A DNA stretch of 64,000 bases from Dehalococcoidia bacterium (lineage in GTDB: Bacteria > Chloroflexota > Dehalococcoidia > UBA2979): positions 1 to 64,000 of the forward strand of contig WHSU01000007.1 in NCBI GenBank assembly GCA_009379925.1, in the 5' to 3' direction. Each line of letters starts with the position of its first letter. Position 1 is the first letter of the stretch. The notes below the pieces were generated by a model. That model saw only the letters and a program-made list of their open reading frames with translations, was not told the DNA's origin and searched no databases. Positions 24,821-32,902 of this stretch are shown here, piece by piece. Position numbers and translations under genes: made by a program.

Positions 24821-26520
24821 TGACCGATCCGAGCTTCTTCCTCCTCGACGATCGAATCGTCGAGCTTGCGGAAGAGCGGCTTCGGCTCAGGAAGGGGTGC
24901 GCTCGGGACGACGGGCGTACGGGACCAGCCAGCGGCGTCCAGTTCGCCCTCCAGACCCAGCAGCCGCCAGGTCTGGGGCGAGGTGAACGGCAGGAAGGGG
25001 TACAGCAGGGTGGCGATGCCGCTGATCGCGTTCAGCGCGACGAAGAGCGTCTCCGCGGCGTGGTCGCGGTCCGCCTTCACGGCCGCCCACGGCGCACGGT
25101 CATCCAGGTAGCGGTTCGCCTCCTGTGCCATGCGCATCGCCTCGCCGAGCGCCGGGCGCATGCGGCAGGCGTCGATGTGCGCGCCGACGACCGGGAACGC
25201 GTCGTCGACCGTGTTGAGCAGGGCGGCGGACTCGGGCGCGAGTTGCGTCGGCGGCTGGGGGACCCGCCCCTCGAAGTTGCGGCGGGTGATGGTCAGGACG
25301 CGATTGACCAGGTTGCCCCACCGCGCGACCAGCTCATCGTTGTTCCTCCGGACGTACTCCTCCCATGTGAAGTCGGAGTCGGACGTCTCGGGCATGATGA
25401 CGGTTAGGACATAACGCAACGGGTCGGGGTCGTACCGGTCGAGGTAGTCCGGCATCCAGAGTGCCCAGTTCTTGCTGGATGATGCCTTTCGGCCGGACAT
25501 CGTGACGTACTGGTTCGCCGGGACGTCGTAGGGCAGGTTGAGCCCCTCGTAGCCCATGAGCATCGAGGGCCAGATCACGGTGTGGAACGGGATGTTGTCT
25601 TTGCCCTGGAAGTAGACCGTGCGGGCGGAGGGTGCCTCCCACCAGGCCTTCCAGTCGTCGGCCGTGCCGCCTCGATTCAGCGGGCTCGCGGCCCACTCCG
25701 TTGTTGCGGAGAGGTAGCCGATCACCGCCTCGAACCAGACGTAGATCCGCTTCTCCTCGTAGCCCTCGACAGGCACCGGCACGCCCCAGCCGATGTCGCG
25801 CGTGATCGCGCGGTCGTGCAGCCCCTCGCGCAGCATGCCGAGCGTGAAGTTGCGCACCGCGGGCCGCCAGTGGTCCTGCTTCGACACCCACTCCTGGAGG
25901 CGTTCAGTGAAAGCGGACAGTTTGAGGAAGAAGTGCGTCGATGTCCGCCGCTCGGGCGTCGCGTCTGACAGCTTCGAGCGCGGGTTGATCAGTTCGAGGG
26001 CATCCAGCGTTGAGCCACAGTTGTCGCACTGGTCGCCGCGCGCGTCCTCGAACCCGCAGATCGGGCAAGTCCCCTCGACGTAGCGGTCCGGGAGGAAGCG
26101 CTGTGCCTTCGGGTCGTAGAGCAGCTCCTGGTCAGCTTCATAGAGGTAGCCCTGCTCCAGCAGGCGCAGAAACATGTCCTGCGCAACGTCTCGGTGGTTG
26201 TCCGTGTCCGTCGAGGTGAACAGGTCGAACGAGATGCCGAATCGGTCGAACGTGTCCAGGAACGAGTGGTGGAAGCGCTCGAAGACCTCGAGCGGCGAGA
26301 TCCCCTCCTGCTCGGCGCGCACCGTGACCGGCGTTCCGTGGGAGTCGGAACCGGACACCATCAGGGTGCGGTCACCCCTCAGGCGGTGGTAGCGCGCGTA
26401 GATGTCCGCCGGCAGGTACGCACCCGCGATCTGCCCGGCATGGAGCGGACTGTTCGCGTACGGCCAGGCGACCGCGACGAGGATCGTGTCGGGACTGTGT
26501 GAGGAGCTGTCGTCCACCAT
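24817..26520 (-). CDS. metG: methionine-tRNA ligase
   Basis: A 567-residue class I synthetase charging tRNA-Met. AWPYANSPLHAGQIAG is the HIGH-type signature (HAGQ variant), a zinc site reads CPICGFEDARGDQCDNCG, and MSGRKASSSKN replaces KMSKS. The C-terminal anticodon domain is present; there is no appended EMAP domain. The start at 26520 (MVDDSS) has a TACGAT box 8 nt upstream and no ribosome site, suggesting a leaderless mRNA; an alternative ATG lies at 26538. Followed by tatD with a 4-nt overlap. Confidence 0.92.
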   Translation of the reverse strand: MVDDSSSHSPDTILVAVAWPYANSPLHAGQIAGAYLPADIYARYHRLRGDRTLMVSGSDSHGTPVTVRAEQEGISPLEVFERFHHSFLDTFDRFGISFDLFTSTDTDNHRDVAQDMFLRLLEQGYLYEADQELLYDPKAQRFLPDRYVEGTCPICGFEDARGDQCDNCGSTLDALELINPRSKLSDATPERRTSTHFFLKLSAFTERLQEWVSKQDHWRPAVRNFTLGMLREGLHDRAITRDIGWGVPVPVEGYEEKRIYVWFEAVIGYLSATTEWAASPLNRGGTADDWKAWWEAPSARTVYFQGKDNIPFHTVIWPSMLMGYEGLNLPYDVPANQYVTMSGRKASSSKNWALWMPDYLDRYDPDPLRYVLTVIMPETSDSDFTWEEYVRRNNDELVARWGNLVNRVLTITRRNFEGRVPQPPTQLAPESAALLNTVDDAFPVVGAHIDACRMRPALGEAMRMAQEANRYLDDRAPWAAVKADRDHAAETLFVALNAISGIATLLYPFLPFTSPQTWRLLGLEGELDAAGWSRTPVVPSAPLPEPKPLFRKLDDSIVEEEEARIGQ

Positions 26521-26647
26521 CGGGCCGAATCGTAGCATGGAGCCTCGGCAGGGCCTACGAGTGCGTGTCCTCGGCGGTCGCAGCGCGCGACACGGCGCGG
26601 TGCGATGCGATCTGCCCCGAACGGCTCAACCTGCTTAGCTGTAGGGT

Positions 26648-26676
26648 TTGACCCTCATCACACGGGTCGGTACGCT
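26648..26676 (+). promoter_or_regulatory. promoter of guaB3
   Basis: -35 TTGACC (26648-26653) and -10 TACGCT (26671-26676) are separated by exactly 17 bp. Transcription would start near 26683, leaving a leader of about 143 nt. Confidence 0.6.
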
Positions 26677-26742
26677 GTTAGGAAATCCTCCACAGGCTGG
26701 ACCTCGGGCGGGGACACCCATGAGAGGCTCTTTCGGACCAGT

Positions 26743-26820
26743 ACCCCTCCGGCGGCGGAGGGCAATGTGTGCTTTCAGGAAACCCCTCGACGCCCCGAGG
26801 GGTTTCTGCGTAGTAGGGGT
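26743..26820 (+). promoter_or_regulatory. structured 5' leader of guaB3, candidate cis-regulatory RNA
   Basis: Two tandem hairpins: 26745-26762 (7-bp stem, GCGG loop) and 26779-26806 (11-bp stem, 6-nt loop). ACCCCT at 26743-26748 is complementary to the AGGGGT ribosome-site region at 26815-26820, so an alternative fold could hide the ribosome site. The second hairpin has no T-run, so control at translation is more likely than termination. No match to a riboswitch class I know. Confidence 0.45.
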
Positions 26821-26825
26821 GGGGA

Positions 26826-28016
26826 ATGGTCACTAGCGACTTTCGTGTCGACTCCGCAATTGCCTCGAGCGTACCGCGCAAGACCCTCGAACACGCCTAT
26901 GGCTTCGACGACGTGGCGATCGTCCCAGGGGCGGTCACGACCAACCCCGACATGGTGGAGCCGACGGTCACTATCGGTCACCACACGCTGCAGTTGCCCA
27001 TCATCGCCTCCTCGATGGACGGCGTGGTGGACCCGAAGTTCGCCATCAAGATGAGCCGCCTCGGCGGTCTCGCCGTCCTCAACCTGGACGGCGTGTGGAC
27101 CCGCTACGAAGACGCGGACGCGGTCCTCGAGGAGATCGCGGCCGCGTCACTGGAGGAGTCCACCCGCCTCATCCAGCAGGTCTACAGCACCCCGATCCAG
27201 GAAGACCTGATCGCGCAGCGGGTGGAGGAGATCAAGGCGGGCGGTGGACTCGCGATCGTCGCCTCGACTCCCCAGAACACGAAGCGCTTCGCCCCCATCG
27301 CCAGGGCAGCCGGCGTGGACTTCTTCGTCGTGGCCTCCACCGTCACCACCGCCCGCCACGTCTCCCGTTCGCTGAAGGGCCTGCAGCTCGACGAGCTGGT
27401 CGAGCGGATGGCGCCGGTGCCGGTCCTCGTCGGCAACACCGTCGACTTCCAGGCGACCCTCGAGTTGATGGCGACGGGCATCCACGGTGTCCTCGTTGGC
27501 GTCGGGCCGGGCGCGGCCTGTACCTCGCGCGAGGTGCTGGGCATCGGTATGCCGCAGATCACGGCCACCATCGAGACCGCGCAGGCTCGGGATGTCTACC
27601 ACAAGCAGACCGGGCGCTACGTCCCGATCATTACGGACGGTGGCATCCGAACCGGTGGCGACGTGTCGAAGTCGCTCTGCGCCGGCGCCGACGCCGTCAT
27701 GATCGGCTCGCCGTTCGCCGGCTGCGAGGGCGCCCCGGGCCGCGGCTACCACTGGGGCATGGCCACGCCGCACGCGGAGCTGCCGCGAGGCGTCCGCGTC
27801 CACGTCGGTCAGACCCACACGGTGGAGCAGCTGCTGTTCGGGCCGACCTCCAGGACGGACGGCACGGAGAACCTGGTGGGCGCGCTGCGCACGTCGATGT
27901 CCACGTGCGGCGCACAGACCATCCAGGAGTTCCACGACGCGCGCATGATCATCGCCCCGTCCATCAAGACGGAAGGCAAGGTCTACCAGATCGCGCAGGG
28001 CACGCACCGCGCCTAG
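26826..28016 (+). CDS. guaB3: GuaB3 family IMP dehydrogenase-related protein (probable GMP reductase)
   Basis: A 396-residue TIM-barrel protein of the IMPDH/GMPR superfamily, GuaB3 subgroup. It has the substrate loop GVGPGAACTSREVLGIGMPQ with the catalytic Cys, phosphate-binding ITDGGIRTGGDVSKSLCAGADAVMIG, and no CBS pair, unlike true GuaB. GuaB3 proteins are found in Actinobacteria, Cyanobacteria and Chloroflexota, and studied members act as GMP reductases in purine recycling. The start at 26826 is preceded by AGGGGTGGGG. The structured leader upstream suggests expression control. Confidence 0.88.
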   Translation: MVTSDFRVDSAIASSVPRKTLEHAYGFDDVAIVPGAVTTNPDMVEPTVTIGHHTLQLPIIASSMDGVVDPKFAIKMSRLGGLAVLNLDGVWTRYEDADAVLEEIAAASLEESTRLIQQVYSTPIQEDLIAQRVEEIKAGGGLAIVASTPQNTKRFAPIARAAGVDFFVVASTVTTARHVSRSLKGLQLDELVERMAPVPVLVGNTVDFQATLELMATGIHGVLVGVGPGAACTSREVLGIGMPQITATIETAQARDVYHKQTGRYVPIITDGGIRTGGDVSKSLCAGADAVMIGSPFAGCEGAPGRGYHWGMATPHAELPRGVRVHVGQTHTVEQLLFGPTSRTDGTENLVGALRTSMSTCGAQTIQEFHDARMIIAPSIKTEGKVYQIAQGTHRA

Positions 28017-28068
28017 CGGCCCGGCGCCAGACCGAACGCATCGACAAGCGGAGCCCGGCCGAGGCGGC

Positions 28069-28746
28069 CTGATCGCCCCGGTCGGGCTCTCGCTCTTCCT
28101 CATCCTCGCCGGCAACCTCGTCGTCCTTGGCCCCACCGCCGAGGGCTGGCCGCGCGCCGTCGCGAACCTGGCCGTCGCCGGCCTCGCCCTCGTCGTTGGG
28201 TGGCGCCTCGGGCTCACCCTACGCGACCTCGGCCTCCGTCCCGGCACGGTTCATCGAGGGCTCCTGGCGGGCCTCCTCGCCGGTCTCGTCCTGGGTGCGC
28301 TCGGCGTCGTCGCCGTTGGCCTGGCTGCGGTCGTGGACATCCTACCGAGATACGATCCGGTCGAAGGCCTATCGTTGGGCGCGCTCCTTCTGGCGGTCGT
28401 CGTCGTGTACCCGCTGGTCACGGTCGTCCCGGAGGAGCTCGCGTTCCGAGGTGTGCTCCGCGGCGCATGGGCGCGTGCTGCCGGCGCCCACGCGGCGCTC
28501 CTCGTGACCTCGGTGGCGTTCGCCCTCTGGCACCTCGCCGTCGTTGCGGCGACGGTCGACGAGTCCGAGCTCCTCGAAGAGCCGCAGCTGGTCCTGCTCG
28601 GGTTCGGTGGCTCGCTCCTCGCGCTCTTCGCCGCCGGGTTACTGCTCGGCTGGCTCCGCGAGCGCACCCGCCACCTAGTCGCGCCGATGCTCGTGCACTG
28701 GCTCGCGGTGGCGCTCCCGAGGGTGGCGCTGTGGGCAGCGCTCTAG
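28069..28746 (+). CDS. CPBP family intramembrane metalloprotease
   Basis: About 225 residues with six or more hydrophobic segments. Family motifs are VVPEELAFRG (EExxxR, metal-binding Glu pair), FALWHLAV (FxxxH), and the last-helix VHW. These proteases process prenylated or membrane proteins or act in self-immunity. Start problem: the homologous frame extends leftward from the first ATG/GTG (28333) with clear membrane helices but no ATG, GTG or TTG. CTG at 28069, with GAGG about 5 nt upstream, is the best guess. It overlaps the convergent glycosyltransferase stop by 4 nt. Confidence 0.75.
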   Translation: MIAPVGLSLFLILAGNLVVLGPTAEGWPRAVANLAVAGLALVVGWRLGLTLRDLGLRPGTVHRGLLAGLLAGLVLGALGVVAVGLAAVVDILPRYDPVEGLSLGALLLAVVVVYPLVTVVPEELAFRGVLRGAWARAAGAHAALLVTSVAFALWHLAVVAATVDESELLEEPQLVLLGFGGSLLALFAAGLLLGWLRERTRHLVAPMLVHWLAVALPRVALWAAL

Positions 28747-30322
28747 GGTGGCGGCTCCGCTCCGAGCAGCCGGTACACCGCGGCGTACTCGACCACCTCG
28801 ACGAACTCGTAGCGCTCGTCAAGCAGCTCGGCGAAGGCCGGCGGGTAGTAGTAGTCGCCGAGGCGGGCGGTGAAGGCGTAGCCGGGCGAGGAGCTGACAG
28901 CTTCGGTGTCCACGATGTAACGAGGCGCGGTCGCACGAAGCTCCGCGATCGTCTCCTCGAGTGCTCCATCTACCAGGACGAAGGGGCGGAGGTAAAAGGT
29001 GACCGCGGCAGGCGGCCGATCGGCCAGGAAGTAGATCTGGGACTGCCTGCCGAAGTCGTAGATCGGCTCGCCCGGTTCGGTGACGCTAGCCAGGTACGCG
29101 GCGACCGCGGGTGCGCCATTCTCGCGTGGCCACTCGTCGTCGCCCACCTTCGCCATGTGTCGCTCCTCGGGCGTTGCCGCCAGAAATGCGGGCAGATTCA
29201 CCGCTACCGACGTGGCAGCGAGCGCCGTGAAACCAGCGAGCAAGACCAGTCCCTCACCTCGCGTAGGACGGCGCGCCGCGAAGGCTTTGGGCATGCCGGC
29301 GCCCGCGACCAGGGCGAGCGCGGGCAAGAGTTGCGCGAAGTAGTGAGGTAGAACCGACCGGTCGCCGCCACGCCCACCGCGGCGGCTGCGGTCCAGGCCA
29401 GAAGCAGCGGGTCGCCCGGAGATCGCCGGCGGCGCACGAGCGCGACCGCACCAATCGTGCCAAGCCCGACGACTGGTGCGGCGATCGTCGGAAACCCGAG
29501 GAGCCCGATCTGGACGAATGCCTCAAGCTTCGTCGCTGTCTCGACGCCTCCGTTATAGGTCGCGTTGTACGACACGTTGGCCCACCAGAACTCTGACCAG
29601 GCGCCGGCGAGCAGGAACGGGGCGGCCACCGTTGCTGCTGCCATAATGGCGCCCACTGTGAGCAACAGGACGGGCGCCAGGCTGAGTCGCCCCGGCCGGG
29701 ACCCGGACCAGCCGGCAGCCCCAGCCAGCACGAGGAGGTGCGGCGCCGCGATTGGCTTTGTGGCGACCGCGAGGGTCGCCAGCACACCAGCGATGAGCCA
29801 CCAGCGTTGGTTGCCTCCCGCCAACCCTCGAACGGCGGCATAGAGAGAGGCGGTCAGCGGCAGCAGCATGAATACCTCGGTGTTCGCGTTCATGCGAAGC
29901 ATGCTGAACCCGCAGGAGAGTGCGAACAGAGCGCCCGACGCGTAGCCGACTCGCCGGCCATAGAGAGAGGCGCCGGTCGCCGTGACCAGCATCGCCACAC
30001 CAGACAGCACGAGCGCAGCCATCAGGCGCGGCGCCTCGATGCTCTCCCCGAACGCAAGGAAGCTCAGCGCGTACCACGCGTAGACCAGCGGGGGCTTGTG
30101 GTCGAAGAGGTCTCGATAGGGGATCTGGCCACCGAGCAGCCCTTGCGCGACCGTCGCATATGCCCCCTCGTCGACATCGAGTGGCTCCGAGAAGAACGGG
30201 AACGTCAGCGCGATGGGGACGAGGGCGATCGTCGCCAGCACGAGGGCACGCGCCAGCCTGCCGGATACTCGGACATCCGCCTGCGCTTTGAGGCGTGGCT
30301 CTGGTTCGGCTACGGCGCCCAC
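28743..30322 (-). CDS. ArnT/PMT-like membrane glycosyltransferase, frameshifted
   Basis: A multi-spanning glycosyltransferase of the dolichyl-phosphate-mannose/4-amino-arabinose transferase type (GT39/GT83 superfamily), expected to move a sugar from a lipid carrier outside the membrane. The N-terminal loop has the acidic LDVDEGAYA motif (residues about 48-56) and IPYRDLFDHKPPLVY. Two reading frames are needed: 30322 to about 29346, then about 29346 to 28743. The break is within a GRFYL-HYFAQLLP segment and is repaired by one extra base near 29346, giving about 526 residues. It may be a sequencing indel or a genuine lesion. The start is a GTG at 30322. Confidence 0.78.
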
Positions 30323-30375
30323 GCCGGATCATCGGTCGACTCGGCGGAGAACCCGATACGGGACTGCCCTCGGCG

Positions 30376-30381
30376 TATGAT
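30376..30381 (+). promoter_or_regulatory. -10 box upstream of the CoA-transferase genes
   Basis: TATGAT matches the -10 consensus at five of six positions, 37 nt before the ATG at 30419. No convincing -35 is seen. AAAGGAG at 30407-30412 is a strong ribosome site for the gene. Confidence 0.4.
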
Positions 30382-30418
30382 GCGCGTCATCGAGGGAAGC
30401 GAAGCAAAGGAGCACGCT

Positions 30419-31243
30419 ATGACCACCAGCACGGCCGGCAAGGTGCGGACGCTGGAGGAGGCGGCCGCGCTGGTGGCGGACGTCGCGCAGCTCGGCACGG
30501 TCGGCTCGCTCGATGGGGCGCCGATCGCGTTCTTCAAGGAGTTGATCCGACAGGGGCGGAGAGACCTTCACCTCGTGCTGGTGCCGTCGGGAGGCTTCTC
30601 GGCCGACCTGCTGATCGGCGCCGGGGTCGCGCGCTACGCCGAGGGTGGCGCGGTAGCCCTCGGCGAGGCGGGGACGGCGCCGAACTTCCGCCGAGCGACG
30701 CAGAGCGGTGCTCTGGCGCCGCTGGACTCGACCTGACCGGTCGTCCTTTCAGGCCTCCAGGCGGGGGCCATGGGTATCCCGTACATCCCGACGCCGGGCC
30801 TCGCCGGCTCAGACCTCTTCGAGGCTCGCCACGACTTCCTGCTGGTGCCCAACCCGTTCCGGCCCGCCGAGCAGACCGTGATCGTGCCGGCGCTCACGCC
30901 GGATGTCGCCGTCATCCACGCCTGGAGGGCGGACCGACTGGGTAACGCGGCGATCGCGCGACGCTCCGACGGGCAGTTGCTCGCCGAGGCCGCCCGCACG
31001 GTGATCGTGACCGCCGAGGAGGTCGTGGACGGACCGCTGACGCGCGCCGACATGGCGCCGGAGCAGGCGCACCTCGCCTCGATCCACGTGCAGGCCGTGG
31101 TCCACGCGCCCCGCGGCTCGAGCCCGGGGGCGATGCCGGGGCTGTACGAGCAGGACCGCGAGGAGTGGGACGCCTACATGCAGGCCGCCCGCGCCGGCGA
31201 GTTCGAGCGCTACCTCGACCGCTACGTCTTCGGGCGGGACTAG
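30419..31243 (+). CDS. CoA-transferase alpha subunit, candidate selenoprotein (in-frame TGA, Sec106)
   Basis: A family I CoA-transferase alpha subunit, moving CoA between carboxylic acids (glutaconate/3-oxoacid/ring-degradation type). 274 codons if the TGA at 30734-30736 is read as selenocysteine. The frame is identical on both sides, and homology is continuous: TAPNFRRA...LDST-U-PVVLSGLQAGAMGIPYIPTPG, then VIVPALTPDVAVIHA and a normal C-terminus. By my recollection of relatives, a Cys fits this position. A stem-loop of SECIS type follows. UGA is used as a genuine stop elsewhere (for example nuoC, nuoD), so it is not reassigned to Trp. Alternatives: a nonsense mutation, a base-call error, or two separate proteins. 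The beta subunit follows after 2 nt. Confidence 0.78.
30752..30769 (+). promoter_or_regulatory. candidate bacterial SECIS element
   Basis: GGCCTCC (30752-30758) pairs with GGGGGCC (30763-30769) with one U-G wobble, leaving a 4-nt AGGC loop. The loop begins 22 nt after the TGA, within the 16-37 nt range used for bacterial SECIS models, and one of its first two bases is G, as those models require. The element is inside the coding sequence, as in bacterial selenoprotein genes. Confidence 0.55.
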
Positions 31244-31245
31244 CG

Positions 31246-32025
31246 ATGCCACCCCCCAGCTCGATGTTTGAGGGCAGCGCCGGGCCGTACACCGCGCACG
31301 AGTTGATGGCGATCTGTCTCTCGCGCGATGTGCGCAACGGCGAGACGGTGGCGTGCGGGGCGAATTCGCCTGTGCCCGCTTCGGCGCTGGTGATGGCAAA
31401 GTACCTGCACGCGCCGGACAACGATGTGATCGTGCTGGGCTGCGAGAAGTACTACCCGTTCACCGGCCCCGGGAAGCAGTTCTTCGACTTCGCCAATCGA
31501 GGTGGCCTCGACCTGTTCCACGTGTCCGGGGGCGAGATCGACGTGCTGGGCAACGTGAACCTGCACGCCATCGGCGACTACGAGCAGCCCGACGTGCGCC
31601 TGCCGGGCGCCTTCGGCACCGCCGTCCTCTACTTCGTGGCCGGCCGCATCAATATGTTCCGCAACGAGCACACGAGGCGCTCCCTGGTGGAGCGCGTGCA
31701 GTTCATCACCTGCCCCGCGAACCCGCCCGAGGGCGTGCGCATGGAGTCCGGGCCGAACCTGCTGGTCACGCCGAAGGCCGCCTTCCGCATGGGCCGCGAC
31801 ACCGGCCACTTCGGCCTCGAGTCGCTGCATCCCGGCATCACCCTCGATGACGTGCGCGACTCGACGGGCTGGCGCGTTGAGGTTCCGGAGGAACCGGCGG
31901 GCGAAGTACCGTTGACCGAGGAGCCGACAGCCGAGGAGTTGCGGACGCTTCGCACCGCCGTCGCGGCCGACCTGCGCTCGACGTACCCGCAGTTCTTCAC
32001 GGACTACGTGCTGACGGAGGTGTAG
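31246..32025 (+). CDS. CoA-transferase beta subunit
   Basis: A 259-residue partner of the preceding alpha subunit. It has the family fold with VACGANSPVPASALVMAKY near residues 35-53 and the conserved GGEIDVLGNVNLHAIGDYE strand. The active-site Glu of family I enzymes lies in this subunit; I cannot assign it securely. It starts 2 nt after the alpha stop, so the subunits are translationally coupled. Its last 29 nt overlap the convergent hydrolase gene. No reading-frame defect here, which argues against decay of the operon. Confidence 0.82.
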   Translation: MPPPSSMFEGSAGPYTAHELMAICLSRDVRNGETVACGANSPVPASALVMAKYLHAPDNDVIVLGCEKYYPFTGPGKQFFDFANRGGLDLFHVSGGEIDVLGNVNLHAIGDYEQPDVRLPGAFGTAVLYFVAGRINMFRNEHTRRSLVERVQFITCPANPPEGVRMESGPNLLVTPKAAFRMGRDTGHFGLESLHPGITLDDVRDSTGWRVEVPEEPAGEVPLTEEPTAEELRTLRTAVAADLRSTYPQFFTDYVLTEV

Positions 32026-32899
32026 TCCCGGCGCTCAGGAACTCCACGAGCAGCCGGTTGACCGCGTCCGGTGCATCCGCCTGGACGAAATGGCTCGCCC
32101 GCGGGAAGCGCACGAGGTGTGTGAGCGGCACCCACTCGCTCGGCGGCTCGGCCAGCTCTCGGCCGAGGTAGCGGTCCCGTTCACCCCAGAGCACGAGCAC
32201 TGGCGCCTTGATCGGGCGGATGCGGCTCGGGATGCGATCTGCCTCCTGGCGTGAGAGCGCGCGGTAGGAGTTCAGCATCCCGGTCAGCGCGCCCGGCATC
32301 TCCCACGCCTCGACGTAGCGCTCGATGTCGGTGGGTGTGTAGGCGTCGCGGCCCGAGAGCACGCGGCGAAGCAGGAAGAAGTCGCGGGCGCCCAGGATGC
32401 GCTCGGGCAGTCGAGGTAGCCGGAAGGCGAGCACGTACCACGACCTCAGCCGTTGACGCCACGACCGCAGCCCGTGCATGAAGCGCAGCGGGTGCGGGGC
32501 GTTGAGGACCACGAGCCGGTCCACCAACTCGGGGTGCTGCATCGCCGTGAGCCAGGCGATCCCGCCGCCGTAGTCGTGACCCACGAGGCGCACACGCTCC
32601 TCGCCGAGGTGGTGGAGCAGGGCAACGATGTCCTCGACGTGGCGGTCGGGCGCGTACGCATCGATGCCCCCGGGTTTCTCGGAGAGGCTGATGCCACGCA
32701 GGTCGGGCGCGACCACGCGGAAGCCGGCCTGCACCAGGGTGGGGATCTGGTAGCGCCACGCGTACCAGAACTCGGGGAAGCCATGCAGGAGCAGCACCGT
32801 GGGGCCCTGCCCGGCTGCGACATAATGCAGCCGGATACCGCCGGCGCGCGACTGGTGGTGCCTGACGAGCCGGTCGACCTCGAGAGTGGAGTGCGCCAA
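31997..32899 (-). CDS. alpha/beta hydrolase, epoxide hydrolase-like
   Basis: A 300-residue alpha/beta hydrolase. LLLHGFPEFWYAWRYQ gives the HG oxyanion motif and the Trp typical of epoxide hydrolases; the nucleophile is the Asp of GHDYGGG, the acid the Asp of WGERDRYLG, and the base the His of ASHFVQADAP. An Asp nucleophile fits epoxide hydrolase or haloalkane dehalogenase rather than an esterase. The start is a TTG at 32899, 3 nt past the VanW stop, with no clear ribosome site. Its 3' end overlaps the CoA-transferase beta gene by 29 nt. Confidence 0.85.
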   Translation of the reverse strand: MAHSTLEVDRLVRHHQSRAGGIRLHYVAAGQGPTVLLLHGFPEFWYAWRYQIPTLVQAGFRVVAPDLRGISLSEKPGGIDAYAPDRHVEDIVALLHHLGEERVRLVGHDYGGGIAWLTAMQHPELVDRLVVLNAPHPLRFMHGLRSWRQRLRSWYVLAFRLPRLPERILGARDFFLLRRVLSGRDAYTPTDIERYVEAWEMPGALTGMLNSYRALSRQEADRIPSRIRPIKAPVLVLWGERDRYLGRELAEPPSEWVPLTHLVRFPRASHFVQADAPDAVNRLLVEFLSAGTTPPSARSP

Positions 32900-32902
32900 G
32901 GG

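Noticed and set aside
26826-28016. Canonical IMP dehydrogenase guaB
   Set aside because: No CBS pair, a shorter chain of 396 residues, and active-loop sequence of the GuaB3 type.
30734-30736. TGA read as tryptophan (altered genetic code)
   Set aside because: TGA is a genuine stop in several genes of the window, for example in the ATGA overlaps of nuoC/nuoD and nuoD/nuoH, and all other long genes lack internal TGA.
30419-31243. Two separate genes (a 105-residue protein and a second protein starting at the ATG at 30770)
   Set aside because: Both pieces are in the same frame and are the two halves of one family fold; the segment between TGA and ATG (PVVLSGLQAGA) is itself conserved-looking protein.
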